Source: Candidatus Poribacteria bacterium (lineage in GTDB: Bacteria > Poribacteria > DTPJ01 > WJIO01). From it: a stretch of DNA of 52,853 nt. Both the position numbers and the translations under genes were made by a program. Shown here one piece after another: positions 7,807 to 16,282 of this stretch. The notes under the pieces are model-generated. The model had not been told where the DNA came from and made no database searches. It was given only the letters and a program-made list of their open reading frames with translations. Positions within the stretch are counted from its first letter, which is position 1. Each line of letters begins with the position of its first letter. The DNA lies in NCBI GenBank assembly GCA_014730235.1, contig WJIO01000329.1:1-52853 (forward strand), read 5' to 3'.

Positions 7807-8712
7807 TTATGATTCATTAAACATTGACCACATCTTTTTAGCTGCAATACACGTATTAACGTGTATTGATACAGTGTCATCGGTGTTATAAGCGTATCCA
7901 CCTGCCAATAGTATTGTAACTGGAATTCCTCTTTCCAGGGATTCACTCATTATGTATTCGTCTCGTTCTTTCAGACCTTCTATAGTTAAACTAAGGCCGC
8001 CCAGTTGATCTTTTTCATAAGGGTCAGCACCAGCCAGGTATATTACCATTTCTGGTTTGAATTTATCCAGTATTTCCGGTATATGAGTCTGTAAGTGGGA
8101 AATATAGATTTCGTTTCCCACCCGATCCGGTAGGCCTATATCCAGATCGCTTTTTTGCTTGATGGGATAATTGTTTTCCTGGTGTATGGAAAAGGTAAAA
8201 ACATCAGGATCGTCGCGGAATATGTAAGCTGTACCGTTACCCTGATGGAGATCGCAGTCAACCACAAAGAATTTTCTGGCCAGACCTTCCTGCTGAGTTT
8301 TGCGTATAGCTACGGCTGTGTCATTGGTGTAGCAAAATCCCTCGGCATGATCGGGAAAGGCATGATGAAAACCTCCGCTCAAGTTCACTGCTATATGAGA
8401 TTTTAAAGCTTCTGCACAGGCCATTATCGTTCCGCTTGTTCCTATGAGGTAGCTGTCCCTGATTTTCCTTCCCAACGGGAGTTCGGAACGGGATGTCCGC
8501 TCCGTCCATCTTAGCTCCATCAGGTCCCGGACATATTCCTTTGTATGCACCAGTAGAAGGTCCTCCTCAATTGCCAGAGGTGGTTCGATAAATTCCCCTG
8601 GTTCTGCTATACCTTCTTTAATAAGCCTGTCGTGTATTAGCCTGTATTTTTTTATGGGAAATACATGGAATCCTATATCGGCGTATATTTTATCGGAGTA
8701 TGTTATAAACAT
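7807..8712 (-). CDS. Histone deacetylase / AcuC family metal-dependent amidohydrolase
   Basis: This 301-residue arginase/deacetylase-fold protein is expected to remove acyl groups from lysine side chains, polyamines or small acetylated amines in the cytoplasm. Active-site motifs are present: GGFHHAFPDHAEGFCYTND with the tandem histidines, VVDCDLHQGNGTAYIF with the zinc-binding Asp and His, AGADPYEKDQLGGLSLT with the third zinc ligand, and LAGGYA near the C terminus. Length fits small bacterial class members. It is followed by the TolB-like gene. The bacterial substrate is not predictable from sequence. Confidence 0.92.
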   Translation of the reverse strand: MFITYSDKIYADIGFHVFPIKKYRLIHDRLIKEGIAEPGEFIEPPLAIEEDLLLVHTKEYVRDLMELRWTERTSRSELPLGRKIRDSYLIGTSGTIMACAEALKSHIAVNLSGGFHHAFPDHAEGFCYTNDTAVAIRKTQQEGLARKFFVVDCDLHQGNGTAYIFRDDPDVFTFSIHQENNYPIKQKSDLDIGLPDRVGNEIYISHLQTHIPEILDKFKPEMVIYLAGADPYEKDQLGGLSLTIEGLKERDEYIMSESLERGIPVTILLAGGYAYNTDDTVSIHVNTCIAAKKMWSMFNES

Positions 8713-8749
8713 TTTTTATTTGTTTCTTCAGTGTTAAGTGTGTTAAGAG

Positions 8750-8991
8750 TAATCTTTAAAAGATGGATATAATAAAGATGGATATAATTTAGTTGTCATT
8801 CCTGCTTAAAGCTTTTTGAAAAAGCTTTAAGCAGGAATGACAAGCTGAGAAAATTTTCAAATTATTACCATACTCAAGCCGGGAGAGCCAAAGTTTTCTC
8901 GGACATAAATTTTATGCTTGGATGATAAATTCTATAATTGACTATAGAAAAAACAATTATTATAAACACATTTTTCATTTTTTAACGATTA
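8750..8991. repeat. Composite repeat: family B element containing a family A right half
   Basis: The outer ends match family B (taatctttaaaagatggatataa at left, cattttttaacgatta at right). Inside are the core with hairpin module (cctgcttaaagctttttgaa and its complement) and then a family A right terminus (gaaaattttcaaattattacc, then aagccgggagagcca). After that the B sequence resumes. The segment agatggatataa is duplicated at about 8760 and 8777. It fills almost the whole gap between the HDAC gene start and the helicase stop. Confidence 0.75.
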
Positions 8992-8995
8992 CAGA

Positions 8996-11900
8996 TTACG
9001 AACTTATCATTTTTTGCTTTTTCTTGTTACGTTCTTTTTCCCATGCTTTTCTTATCTGCTTAGCTTCTGTAGTTTTTATTAATTCGGGATGAATCTCCCA
9101 TATAAACTGGGAGGGAGTTTTTTCGATATCACCCATCCTGCGTCTTACTGAAGTCATATAAAGCTGTTTTTTGGCTCTTGTCATGCCCACATAGCAAAGT
9201 CTGCGTTCCTCTTCCATGTCCTCCTCTGTTTGTCCCAGGCCTGTAATGGGGAAATTTCCCTGCTCCATGCCTATCATTATTACCACGTTAAACTCTTTGC
9301 CCTTGGCGGAATGAACCGTCATCATAGTTACTTTATCCTCGTCCTCTTCTGAGGTATCGCTGCTGGTAAGGAGTTTTGCGTAGCTTAAAAATGCACTCAA
9401 GGATTTGTCGTAGCTTCCATGTTCAAAATCCAGGACTATGTTTTGAAATTTAGCCTTTGTCATGTTCCAATCCATATCATTCCTGGTATCGGTAGGATTG
9501 GCATTTTTTACCTGATCCAGAAATCCTATGGCTTCCTCTTCTTGGGGAGCTTCCAAATGAGATATAGGCAGTAATTCAATCGCACCTTCGTCGGGCCTTC
9601 TGTGGCGCATGTGTCGTGCAGCGGCGTTGTAAAAGGCAGCGTTCTCCGGTTCTATGGCGGCGTCTTTCTCCAGTATACCAATGGCTACCAGAGGTAGAAC
9701 TTCGGGTAATGCGAGTTTTTCACTCCGGGTCAGGTCTTCCCGACGAAGGGAACGGAAAATTTTTTCTGTGATCTCTACATCGGCTTCGGCATGATGTAAT
9801 TCATCGTGAGACAGGTTGAATTTGTCAGCAAGGGCTTCCAGTCGGTAATTTTCCAGGGGATAAAGTCTTTTTGCCACATTTAGAGTATCATAAGACCTGT
9901 TCGGAAATTCAACCATCCCCATACCGGATTTCAACATACACCGGGAGATGACTTTGTTGTCAAATTCCTTAATATTATGACCTACCAAAACGCTGTCATC
10001 TATGAAACGCAGGAACATAGGCAGGACTTTTTCTATTGAAGGCTTATTCTCAACATCCTGATTTTTTATTCCGTGAATATCTGTGCTGGATTTGGGAATA
10101 TTTTTTCTTGGGTTTACCAGTTGATGAAAACGGCTATCCTCATTCCTTGAACCTATTTTTTTCGCACCTATTTCCAGTATGGTGGCAAATTTTGGATTAT
10201 TGCCTATGGTTTCCAGATCATATACTACAAGCCCCTGGGTGTTATCACCTTCGTATGAACTTAATAATCTCTGACATAGCTTTAAAGCTGTTGTAGATAC
10301 AACGCCGCCGGGACCTGCGGGTAAGTTTGCCAGACATATTATATCATCGGGTCCTATTACTATAGCATTTTTGATAATGTGGTCTGGTATTCTTTCTATG
10401 GGGCCAATTATTATATTGAGGGAGTTTTCTTCTGATACCTGGATATCCTCTATTTTTTTAATCGGTTGTTCAAATCCCGGCAAACCGGCTTGAATGTCAG
10501 ATTGATTTAAGAAATGACAATTTAGCTTTTCACCTACATCCAGGTAATCCTGTAACACATAAGAAATAATACCTGCGGCGGAATAATTATCTATGCCATA
10601 TTCAGTAATTATGTTTATTTTATGTTCCTGCTGTACCGCGTTATACAGGGAATTTACAGCCATCCATAGACCGCCGGACTGGGGAGAATTTTCCAGGGCT
10701 TTCAGGTCATCTCTGTGATATGGGTTTCTTCGGGATTCCAGAAATTCAAAAAGGTCTCTTACTATCTGGCTTATGGATTTATCACCGGGGATTTCTTTGA
10801 CTACGTTAATAGCATCATTAAAATATTTTATTCGCTTTCGGGTTAATGGGCCGACATATTCATTGTAATTTTCATCCAAGGCGATCTTTTTCATTAAGTC
10901 ACCGAATTCCAGATTTTCCCGCTTCGCCAGTCTTTCCAGTTGAAGCTGAGTCAGTTCATCCATAACCATGTTGGGGTAATTAACAATACGACGTATATAC
11001 AAATCAGGATCCCAACACATAAGGCTTAGATAATCAACTATAGCTTTTACATGAGGATCGTCAAAGAAGCTTTCCCGGCGTATTCGATTGACTTCGATTT
11101 TATGCTCCAGGAGATATTGTTCCATCTTGTCGGCTAATTTATGAGTGCGGTAAAATATGGCTATCTGGCCCGGTGAGTAGTGCTTTTCTTTTCTGAGTTT
11201 ATTTATTAGCCACACTACAAGACGCATTTCTTCATCCAGATTATCCAGCTTGTAGTGATATATGGGGTTACCCCTGTCGTTATCTGTTATCAGAACACCT
11301 TTTTTGCGTCGGGTATTTTTTCCTATTAAGCTCTGAGATGCCCTTAATAGATTCTGAGTAGACCTGAAATGCTCTGTAAGCTGTATTATCCTGGGGTTGT
11401 AATCTTCCTTGAATTTATCAATAAAAGTGGGGTCAGAGCCGCGCCAGCTATATATGGACTGGTCGTCATCGGCTACCACCATCAGATTTTTCTCTGAGTT
11501 GCATAGATGCTTTATAAGCTGATACTGGGAGACGTTTATGTCCTGGTATTCGTCTACCATAATGAATTTAAAGCGCTGACGGAGTTCCTTTTTTACATCA
11601 GGGCATAAAGAAAGGAGAGAAACGGTCTGGGATACCAGATCATCAAAGTCCAGGGCATCGTGTTTCTTTAAATAATCCTGATATTGAACCGTTACTGCCA
11701 GCATATCATTCAGGGTAACTATGGACTCTTCGTCCTCAAACTGCTGATTCAGGCGTTGCGTTTCATGGGGTTCTGTTGGGTCTTCCATCCTGATCTTGGC
11801 TGATGATATGAAATCCCGGACAAGCCATACCTGATTTTCGGATATGGTGGGAGCAAAATCCCTTATGCACTGGGCTATTATTTCGTCCTGGGCATCCTGA

Positions 11901-12244
11901 TCTATGACTGCGAAATTGGAACTTAATCCGATCTCATCACAAAATTCCCTTAGTATGCGCACACAGGCGGCATGGAAAGTGTGTATCCAAACTTCCATTC
12001 CTATAGTTTCTCCCAGCAAGTCATCAGAATGTAATCTGGCAAGCATTTCCTGGGCGGCTTTGTTTGTAAAGGTAACGGCCATAATGCTATCCGGGGATGC
12101 ACCATGATTCCTTATGAGGTATGAAACGCGGTAAGTTATTACGCGGGTTTTACCGCTTCCGGGACCTGCAAGCACCAGGGCCGGGCCCTTGTAATGATGT
12201 ACTGCCTGGGATTGTTGTTTGTTTAAGTCTCTGGTGAAATTCAG
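8996..12244 (-). CDS. UvrD/PcrA-type superfamily 1 helicase with internal DEDDh 3'-5' exonuclease domain
   Basis: The protein has about 1,082 residues. Helicase motifs are LAGPGSGKT (Walker A), AVTFTNKAAQEM, VDEYQDIN (motif II), VADDDQSIYSWRGSDP (motif III), LTEHFRST, and near the C terminus MTVHSAKGKEFNVV and YVGMTRAKKQLYM. Between roughly residues 672 and 835 lies a DnaQ-like exonuclease with DLETIGN, VGHNIKEFDN and HHAEADVEITEK, so all DEDDh residues are present. An alternative start at a GTG (12175) would cut off the conserved Q-motif region LNKQQSQAVHHYKGPALV. The frame is open upstream with no ATG, and a CTG at 12242-12244 preceded by AGAGAGG fits best. The role is probably DNA repair or replication restart; the fusion is unusual. 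Confidence 0.88.
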   Translation of the reverse strand: MNFTRDLNKQQSQAVHHYKGPALVLAGPGSGKTRVITYRVSYLIRNHGASPDSIMAVTFTNKAAQEMLARLHSDDLLGETIGMEVWIHTFHAACVRILREFCDEIGLSSNFAVIDQDAQDEIIAQCIRDFAPTISENQVWLVRDFISSAKIRMEDPTEPHETQRLNQQFEDEESIVTLNDMLAVTVQYQDYLKKHDALDFDDLVSQTVSLLSLCPDVKKELRQRFKFIMVDEYQDINVSQYQLIKHLCNSEKNLMVVADDDQSIYSWRGSDPTFIDKFKEDYNPRIIQLTEHFRSTQNLLRASQSLIGKNTRRKKGVLITDNDRGNPIYHYKLDNLDEEMRLVVWLINKLRKEKHYSPGQIAIFYRTHKLADKMEQYLLEHKIEVNRIRRESFFDDPHVKAIVDYLSLMCWDPDLYIRRIVNYPNMVMDELTQLQLERLAKRENLEFGDLMKKIALDENYNEYVGPLTRKRIKYFNDAINVVKEIPGDKSISQIVRDLFEFLESRRNPYHRDDLKALENSPQSGGLWMAVNSLYNAVQQEHKINIITEYGIDNYSAAGIISYVLQDYLDVGEKLNCHFLNQSDIQAGLPGFEQPIKKIEDIQVSEENSLNIIIGPIERIPDHIIKNAIVIGPDDIICLANLPAGPGGVVSTTALKLCQRLLSSYEGDNTQGLVVYDLETIGNNPKFATILEIGAKKIGSRNEDSRFHQLVNPRKNIPKSSTDIHGIKNQDVENKPSIEKVLPMFLRFIDDSVLVGHNIKEFDNKVISRCMLKSGMGMVEFPNRSYDTLNVAKRLYPLENYRLEALADKFNLSHDELHHAEADVEITEKIFRSLRREDLTRSEKLALPEVLPLVAIGILEKDAAIEPENAAFYNAAARHMRHRRPDEGAIELLPISHLEAPQEEEAIGFLDQVKNANPTDTRNDMDWNMTKAKFQNIVLDFEHGSYDKSLSAFLSYAKLLTSSDTSEEDEDKVTMMTVHSAKGKEFNVVIMIGMEQGNFPITGLGQTEEDMEEERRLCYVGMTRAKKQLYMTSVRRRMGDIEKTPSQFIWEIHPELIKTTEAKQIRKAWEKERNKKKQKMISS

Positions 12245-12291
12245 GGTGAAAAACCTCTCTTTATAATGTTTTTAAAGTCAGATAAGATTTT

Positions 12292-12404
12292 TGGTTCTTC
12301 CGGGTTTAGTGTGGTAATAATTGAAAATTCCCTCAGCCTGTCATTTGCTAGTGTCTCTTTAAGCACTGCAACATCTAGTTTTAGTTAATTTTAGAAATAT
12401 CAGG
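12292..12404. repeat. Family A left half joined to repeat C
   Basis: TGGTTCTTCCGGGTTTAGTG starts a family A element that breaks at cagcctgtc. It continues as a 62-bp segment (12343-12404; atttgctagtgtctctttaa ... aaatatcagg) found nearly identical at 51402-51463. The segment from here to the miaA stop (12405-12518) shows nothing recognisable. Confidence 0.75.
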
Positions 12405-12518
12405 ACTTGTAAAATTGCTTAATAATATTTTCTTTGGGATGTTAATTAAAAATATTTAACAAACTGCCAGTAAATTATAGCATTTATGTTGTGTAGAGGT
12501 CAATGTTTTTGGAATTGA

Positions 12519-13433
12519 TCAGCTTTCATTCCACTTTTGCAGGATTTTCTGGATTATGTCATGCCGGGAGATATTTGATATGTTTATCCACTGTATGCGT
12601 TTGTCTTTTCTGAACCATGTCAACTGGCGTTTTGCATATCTTCGGGTGTTTTGCTTCAATAATCTTATGGATTCATCCAGTGGGCATTTACCGTCTATAT
12701 ATTCGAACAACTCTTTATATCCAAAGCAGTTCATGGCTCGCAGGTTTCTGCTGTATCGGGAAAGGGATTTCACTTCCTCCAATAAACCATTTTCCATCAT
12801 CTGATCAACCCTTTTTTCTATACGCTGATATAATTCATCCCTGGGACGATTAAGGCCGATTATTACAGATTCATATCTATCTTTACTATTTTCCCACTGT
12901 TTCTGTAGTTGAGATATAGGCTTTCCGGTCTTTTCGTATACCTCTAAAGCCCTTATAATTCTTAAGAGATCGTTAGGATGTATTCTTTCTGCGGCTTCAG
13001 GATCAACAGATTTCATACGGTGGTAAAGATTATATATACCTGTTTTATCGGCTTCTTTTTTTAGCTTTTCGCGAAATTTGCGATCGGCGGATGGGCCGTC
13101 AAATAAACCATCTATAACAGCTCTGAAATACATACCCGAACCACCTACAAGTATTGGTGTTTTTCCTTTACGGGCAATTTCTTCTATTGCTTCATCCGCG
13201 CCTTCCTGGTAATCTGCAACGGAGAAATCTTGATCAGGTAAAACACAATCAACCATATGATGGGGAACTTCCTGCATTTGCTCTGGTGTTGGTTTGGCTG
13301 TGCCTATGTCCATGTATTTGTAAATCTGTCGGGAGTCCACTGATACTATTTCACCGTTTATAATTTTTGCCAGTTGAATGGATAAATCTGTTTTGCCAAC
13401 GGCGGTTGGGCCGATTATACAGAGGAGTTGCAA
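12519..13433 (-). CDS. miaA: tRNA dimethylallyltransferase
   Basis: The enzyme transfers a dimethylallyl group to N6 of A37 in tRNAs reading UNN codons. Signatures are CIIGPTAVGKTDLSIQLA (P-loop), SVDSRQIYKYMDIGTAKP, LVGGSGMYFRAVIDGL, RIIRALEVYEKTGKPIS and the C-terminal QNTRRYAKRQLTWFRKD. The frame is open to an ATG at 13517. However, a TTG at 13431-13433 has AAGGAAGG nine bases upstream and gives 304 residues starting just before the P-loop, as usual for MiaA, so I prefer it. The extra 28 residues show no family similarity. It lies downstream of a 450-bp intergenic region. Confidence 0.94.
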   Translation of the reverse strand: MQLLCIIGPTAVGKTDLSIQLAKIINGEIVSVDSRQIYKYMDIGTAKPTPEQMQEVPHHMVDCVLPDQDFSVADYQEGADEAIEEIARKGKTPILVGGSGMYFRAVIDGLFDGPSADRKFREKLKKEADKTGIYNLYHRMKSVDPEAAERIHPNDLLRIIRALEVYEKTGKPISQLQKQWENSKDRYESVIIGLNRPRDELYQRIEKRVDQMMENGLLEEVKSLSRYSRNLRAMNCFGYKELFEYIDGKCPLDESIRLLKQNTRRYAKRQLTWFRKDKRIQWINISNISRHDIIQKILQKWNES

Positions 13434-13655
13434 TTTACTAAACCTTCCTTGGGGATTTTTGTTGCGAAAATGATAAATATATGTTTTAATTTTGCCATAG
13501 ATAGCTGTAAACCTCAAGATATTTTTGTCGTTCCAGATTTAAGGTTTGATCGCTAATTTACTTGTTTTACTATGAGTGAAAGCATAGATATATAGAAAAC
13601 CAGAAAGACCTAATGTATTATTCACTGTTTTTCTGTGAATAAATTTTAAAATTAA

Positions 13656-13797
13656 TGGTTCTTCCGGGTTTAGTGTGGTAATAATTGAAAATTCCCTCAG
13701 CCTGTCATTCCTGCTTCAAGCTTTTTCAAAAAGCTTGAAGCAGGAATGACAGCATAAAAAGTTTCTTGTCTTTACCACATTAAACCCAGATGAAACA
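13656..13797. repeat. Family A MITE-like repeat, complete
   Basis: It runs from TGGTTCTTCCGGGTTTAGTG to the slightly decayed right end accacattaaacccagatga. The centre carries the core split by the palindrome caagctttttcaaaaagcttg. It is flanked by aattaa (13650-13655) and aattat (13798-13803), a near-perfect 6-bp target duplication. It lies between the divergent miaA and moxR genes. The rest of that gap (13518-13655 and 13798-13882) shows no gene. Confidence 0.85.
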
Positions 13798-13882
13798 AAT
13801 TATTTATTTTAGATTTATGAATCATTGAGGAGAAAGGAGGATCGGTTGTTCTCGATTTGAAAGGAATATACCGTTAATATTT

Positions 13883-14872
13883 ATGGGACAAGGTGTAATG
13901 ATTATCAATGAAAAGGTGAAAGAAGCCAGTTCCTTTGTCCAGGATCTGGTAAGGGAAATTGAAAAAGTTATTGTGGGTCAGAAGTACCTCATTGAAAGAC
14001 TACTGGTGGGATTGCTGGCTAACGGTCATGTTTTGCTGGAGGGTGTTCCCGGGCTGGCAAAAACCCTTTCGGTCAGCACTTTATCCAGAACTATTAACAC
14101 CAAGTTCCAGCGGATACAGTTTACACCGGATCTGCTCCCGGCTGATCTGGTGGGAACTTTGATATATGAACCTGATAAAGGCACTTTCACCACCAAGAAA
14201 GGTCCTATTTTTGCCAATATAATCCTGGCTGACGAGATCAACCGGGCCCCGGCAAAGGTGCAAAGCGCGCTGCTGGAGGCCATGCAGGAACGACAGGTTA
14301 CAATCGGAGAACAAACTTTCCCCCTGGAAGATCCATTTCTTGTATTGGCGACTCAAAACCCAATTGAGCAGGAAGGAACTTACCCGCTTCCTGAAGCTCA
14401 GGTTGATCGCTTCATGCTGAAATTAAAAATAGATTATCCCTCAAAATCAGAGGAACGGGAGATTATGAACCGGATGGCTTTTACTGATAAGATAATTAAC
14501 GTCAGTCCGGTTATATCACCCAGGGATATAATGAAAACCCGGGGTATAGTTGATGAAGTTTACATGGACGATAAGGTGAAGGACTATATCGTAGACCTGG
14601 TTTTTGCTACCCGTAATCCTGATGAATATAATCTGGACATAAAGCGATATATTGAATATGGAGCATCACCCCGGGCTACTATTTGCCTGGCCCTGGCCTC
14701 TAAAGCCTATGCCTTTATCCAGGGACGAGGTTATGTTACTCCCCAGGATGTTAAGTCAATCGGGATGGATGTACTCAGGCACAGAGTTATTATAACTTAC
14801 GAAGCTGAAGCGGAAGATATGACTTCTGAGGATGTCATTCAGCGGATATTTGATGAGGTGGAAGTACCATAA
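13883..14872 (+). CDS. MoxR-family AAA+ ATPase
   Basis: This 329-residue ATPase acts as a chaperone-like remodelling factor for metal or cofactor insertion into partner proteins. Walker A is GVPGLAKT (about residues 54-61), Walker B ILADEINRAP (about 114-123), sensor 1 LATQNPIEQEGTYPLPEAQVDRF, and the C-terminal lid follows. It is the usual partner of DUF58 proteins, and the next gene is one. ATG at 13883 gives the length above; a second ATG at 13898 is possible. The gap to the DUF58 gene holds a family A repeat inserted inside this otherwise standard gene pair. Confidence 0.94.
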   Translation: MGQGVMIINEKVKEASSFVQDLVREIEKVIVGQKYLIERLLVGLLANGHVLLEGVPGLAKTLSVSTLSRTINTKFQRIQFTPDLLPADLVGTLIYEPDKGTFTTKKGPIFANIILADEINRAPAKVQSALLEAMQERQVTIGEQTFPLEDPFLVLATQNPIEQEGTYPLPEAQVDRFMLKLKIDYPSKSEEREIMNRMAFTDKIINVSPVISPRDIMKTRGIVDEVYMDDKVKDYIVDLVFATRNPDEYNLDIKRYIEYGASPRATICLALASKAYAFIQGRGYVTPQDVKSIGMDVLRHRVIITYEAEAEDMTSEDVIQRIFDEVEVP

Positions 14873-14907
14873 ATAGTAATCTGTAATCCGTTATCAGTAA
14901 ACAGTTA

Positions 14908-15050
14908 TGGTTCTTCCGGATTTAGTGTGGTTATAATTGAAAATTCTCTCAGCTTGTCATTCCTGCTTCAAGCTTTTTCAAAAAGCTTGAAGCAGGAATG
15001 ACGGCATAAAGAAGTTTCTTATCCTTAACAAACCAAACCCGGAAGAACCA
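14908..15050. repeat. Family A MITE-like repeat, complete, with exact 6-bp target duplication
   Basis: It runs from TGGTTCTTCCGGATTTAGTG to ACCAAACCCGGAAGAACCA. The core encloses the hairpin caagctttttcaaaaagcttg. The hexamer cagtta flanks both sides exactly (14902-14907 and 15051-15056). It has inserted between moxR and the DUF58 gene. Confidence 0.88.
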
Positions 15051-15085
15051 CAGTTATTTTGATTTGTAAATGATAGAGTGTGAAA

Positions 15086-16003
15086 ATGTCTGCTGCTATA
15101 CCGGAAGAAATATTTAAGAAAGTCCGTCAAATTCATATTCGTACAAGCCATATTGTTACCGATGTATTGGCCGGTCAGTATGAGAGTGTTTTTAAAGGTC
15201 AAGGGATCGAGTTTGAAGATGTTCGGGAGTATCAGCCGGGAGATGATGTGCGGAATATTGACTGGAACGTTACAGCCCGTACCGGCAGGCCATTTATCAA
15301 GAAGTTCGTGGAAGAACGGGAATTGACGGTTATGCTTATGGTAGATATAAGCGGATCTCAGCATTTTGGAACGCGTACACGACCTAAAGACGAACTGGCG
15401 GCTGAGCTTTGCGCTGTTATTGCCTTTTCGGCTATCGCTAATAACGACAAGGTAGGACTAATTGTCTTTACGGATCGTATAGAACATTTTATACTTCCCA
15501 AGAAAGGTCGGAAACATGTGCTGAGGGTAATCAGAGATGTCTTGTTTTATGCCTCCGAAGAACGTGCCAATGATATTAAAGACCGGGGAACTGATATCTG
15601 CACTGCCCTTGAATATCTGAATAAGGTTACTACCAGGAGAACCGTTTCATTTCTTGTATCGGATTTTATGGAAAAGCCGGGGCAGGATTTTGAAAGTGCT
15701 CTGCGTATTGCTAACAAACGTCATGATATTATCGCTGTTAATATTTCGGATCCCAGAGAAAAGGAACTGCCAAAAATTGGCATAATCGAGCTTCAGGATG
15801 CGGAAACTGGGGAAACTGTTATACTGGATACTTCCAGTTCATATGTCCGGGAGAAGTACCAGAAACTTTCAGAAGAAAGGGTTGAAGCCAGGAACACCTT
15901 GTTTAGATCCGCCGGTGTGGATTCTATAGATATTAATACCGATAAGCCTTATGTCAATGAACTGCTGAAGTTTTTCCGTATGCGGGAGAGAAGGTTTGGA
16001 TGA
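15086..16003 (+). CDS. DUF58 family protein (MoxR partner)
   Basis: This 305-residue soluble protein contains the DUF58 signature FEDVREYQPGDDVRNIDWNVTARTG, followed by a von Willebrand A-like fold. VDISGS (about residue 90) is a MIDAS-type metal-site motif, and LVSDF lies further on. There is no membrane segment. DUF58 proteins are clients or partners of MoxR ATPases, which fits the preceding gene. A GTG two codons upstream (15080) is an alternative start. An adjacent large VWA membrane protein, normally found in Bat-type clusters, is missing. Confidence 0.9.
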   Translation: MSAAIPEEIFKKVRQIHIRTSHIVTDVLAGQYESVFKGQGIEFEDVREYQPGDDVRNIDWNVTARTGRPFIKKFVEERELTVMLMVDISGSQHFGTRTRPKDELAAELCAVIAFSAIANNDKVGLIVFTDRIEHFILPKKGRKHVLRVIRDVLFYASEERANDIKDRGTDICTALEYLNKVTTRRTVSFLVSDFMEKPGQDFESALRIANKRHDIIAVNISDPREKELPKIGIIELQDAETGETVILDTSSSYVREKYQKLSEERVEARNTLFRSAGVDSIDINTDKPYVNELLKFFRMRERRFG

Positions 16004-16030
16004 TCGGTGATGGATAAACCTTAATCTTTG

Positions 16031-16257
16031 CGGTTTTTCCGACTTAAGTGTGGAAATTTAAAAAACATTATCTAATTAAAAATAATATACTCTTTTTATC
16101 ATTCCTGCGAAAGCAGAAATACGGTCTTTATGCGGATCTGCTGGATTCCTGCTTCAAGCTTTTTGAAAAAGGCTTGAGCAAAAAGGAATAAGAGTTTCGC
16201 AGGAATGACAGCATAAAGAAGTTTCTTATCTTTACCACACTGAACCCGGAAGAACCT
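16031..16257. repeat. Family A repeat, long copy with hairpin module
   Basis: The left end cggtttttccgacttaagtg and right end accacactgaacccggaaga are family A termini. In between are a core copy, a second core copy interrupted by the hairpin caagctttttgaaaaaggcttg, and the companion segment aaaaaggaataagagtttcg. At 227 bp it is the longest copy and looks like a tandem nesting of two cores. No clear target duplication is seen. Confidence 0.78.
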
Positions 16258-16282
16258 AAAATCTTAAGGAGACTTAGTTTTT

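Noticed and set aside
13518-13655. Possible small gene or tRNA between miaA and the repeat
   Set aside because: No cloverleaf, no start with ribosome binding site and no conserved reading frame could be seen.
13656-15050. Possible CRISPR array from repeated 20-mers
   Set aside because: Copies are kilobases apart, not regularly spaced, are inverted repeats with target duplications, and no cas genes are present.
14978-15364. Minus-strand ORF of 128 residues
   Set aside because: It overlaps the DUF58 gene and a family A repeat; no coding evidence.
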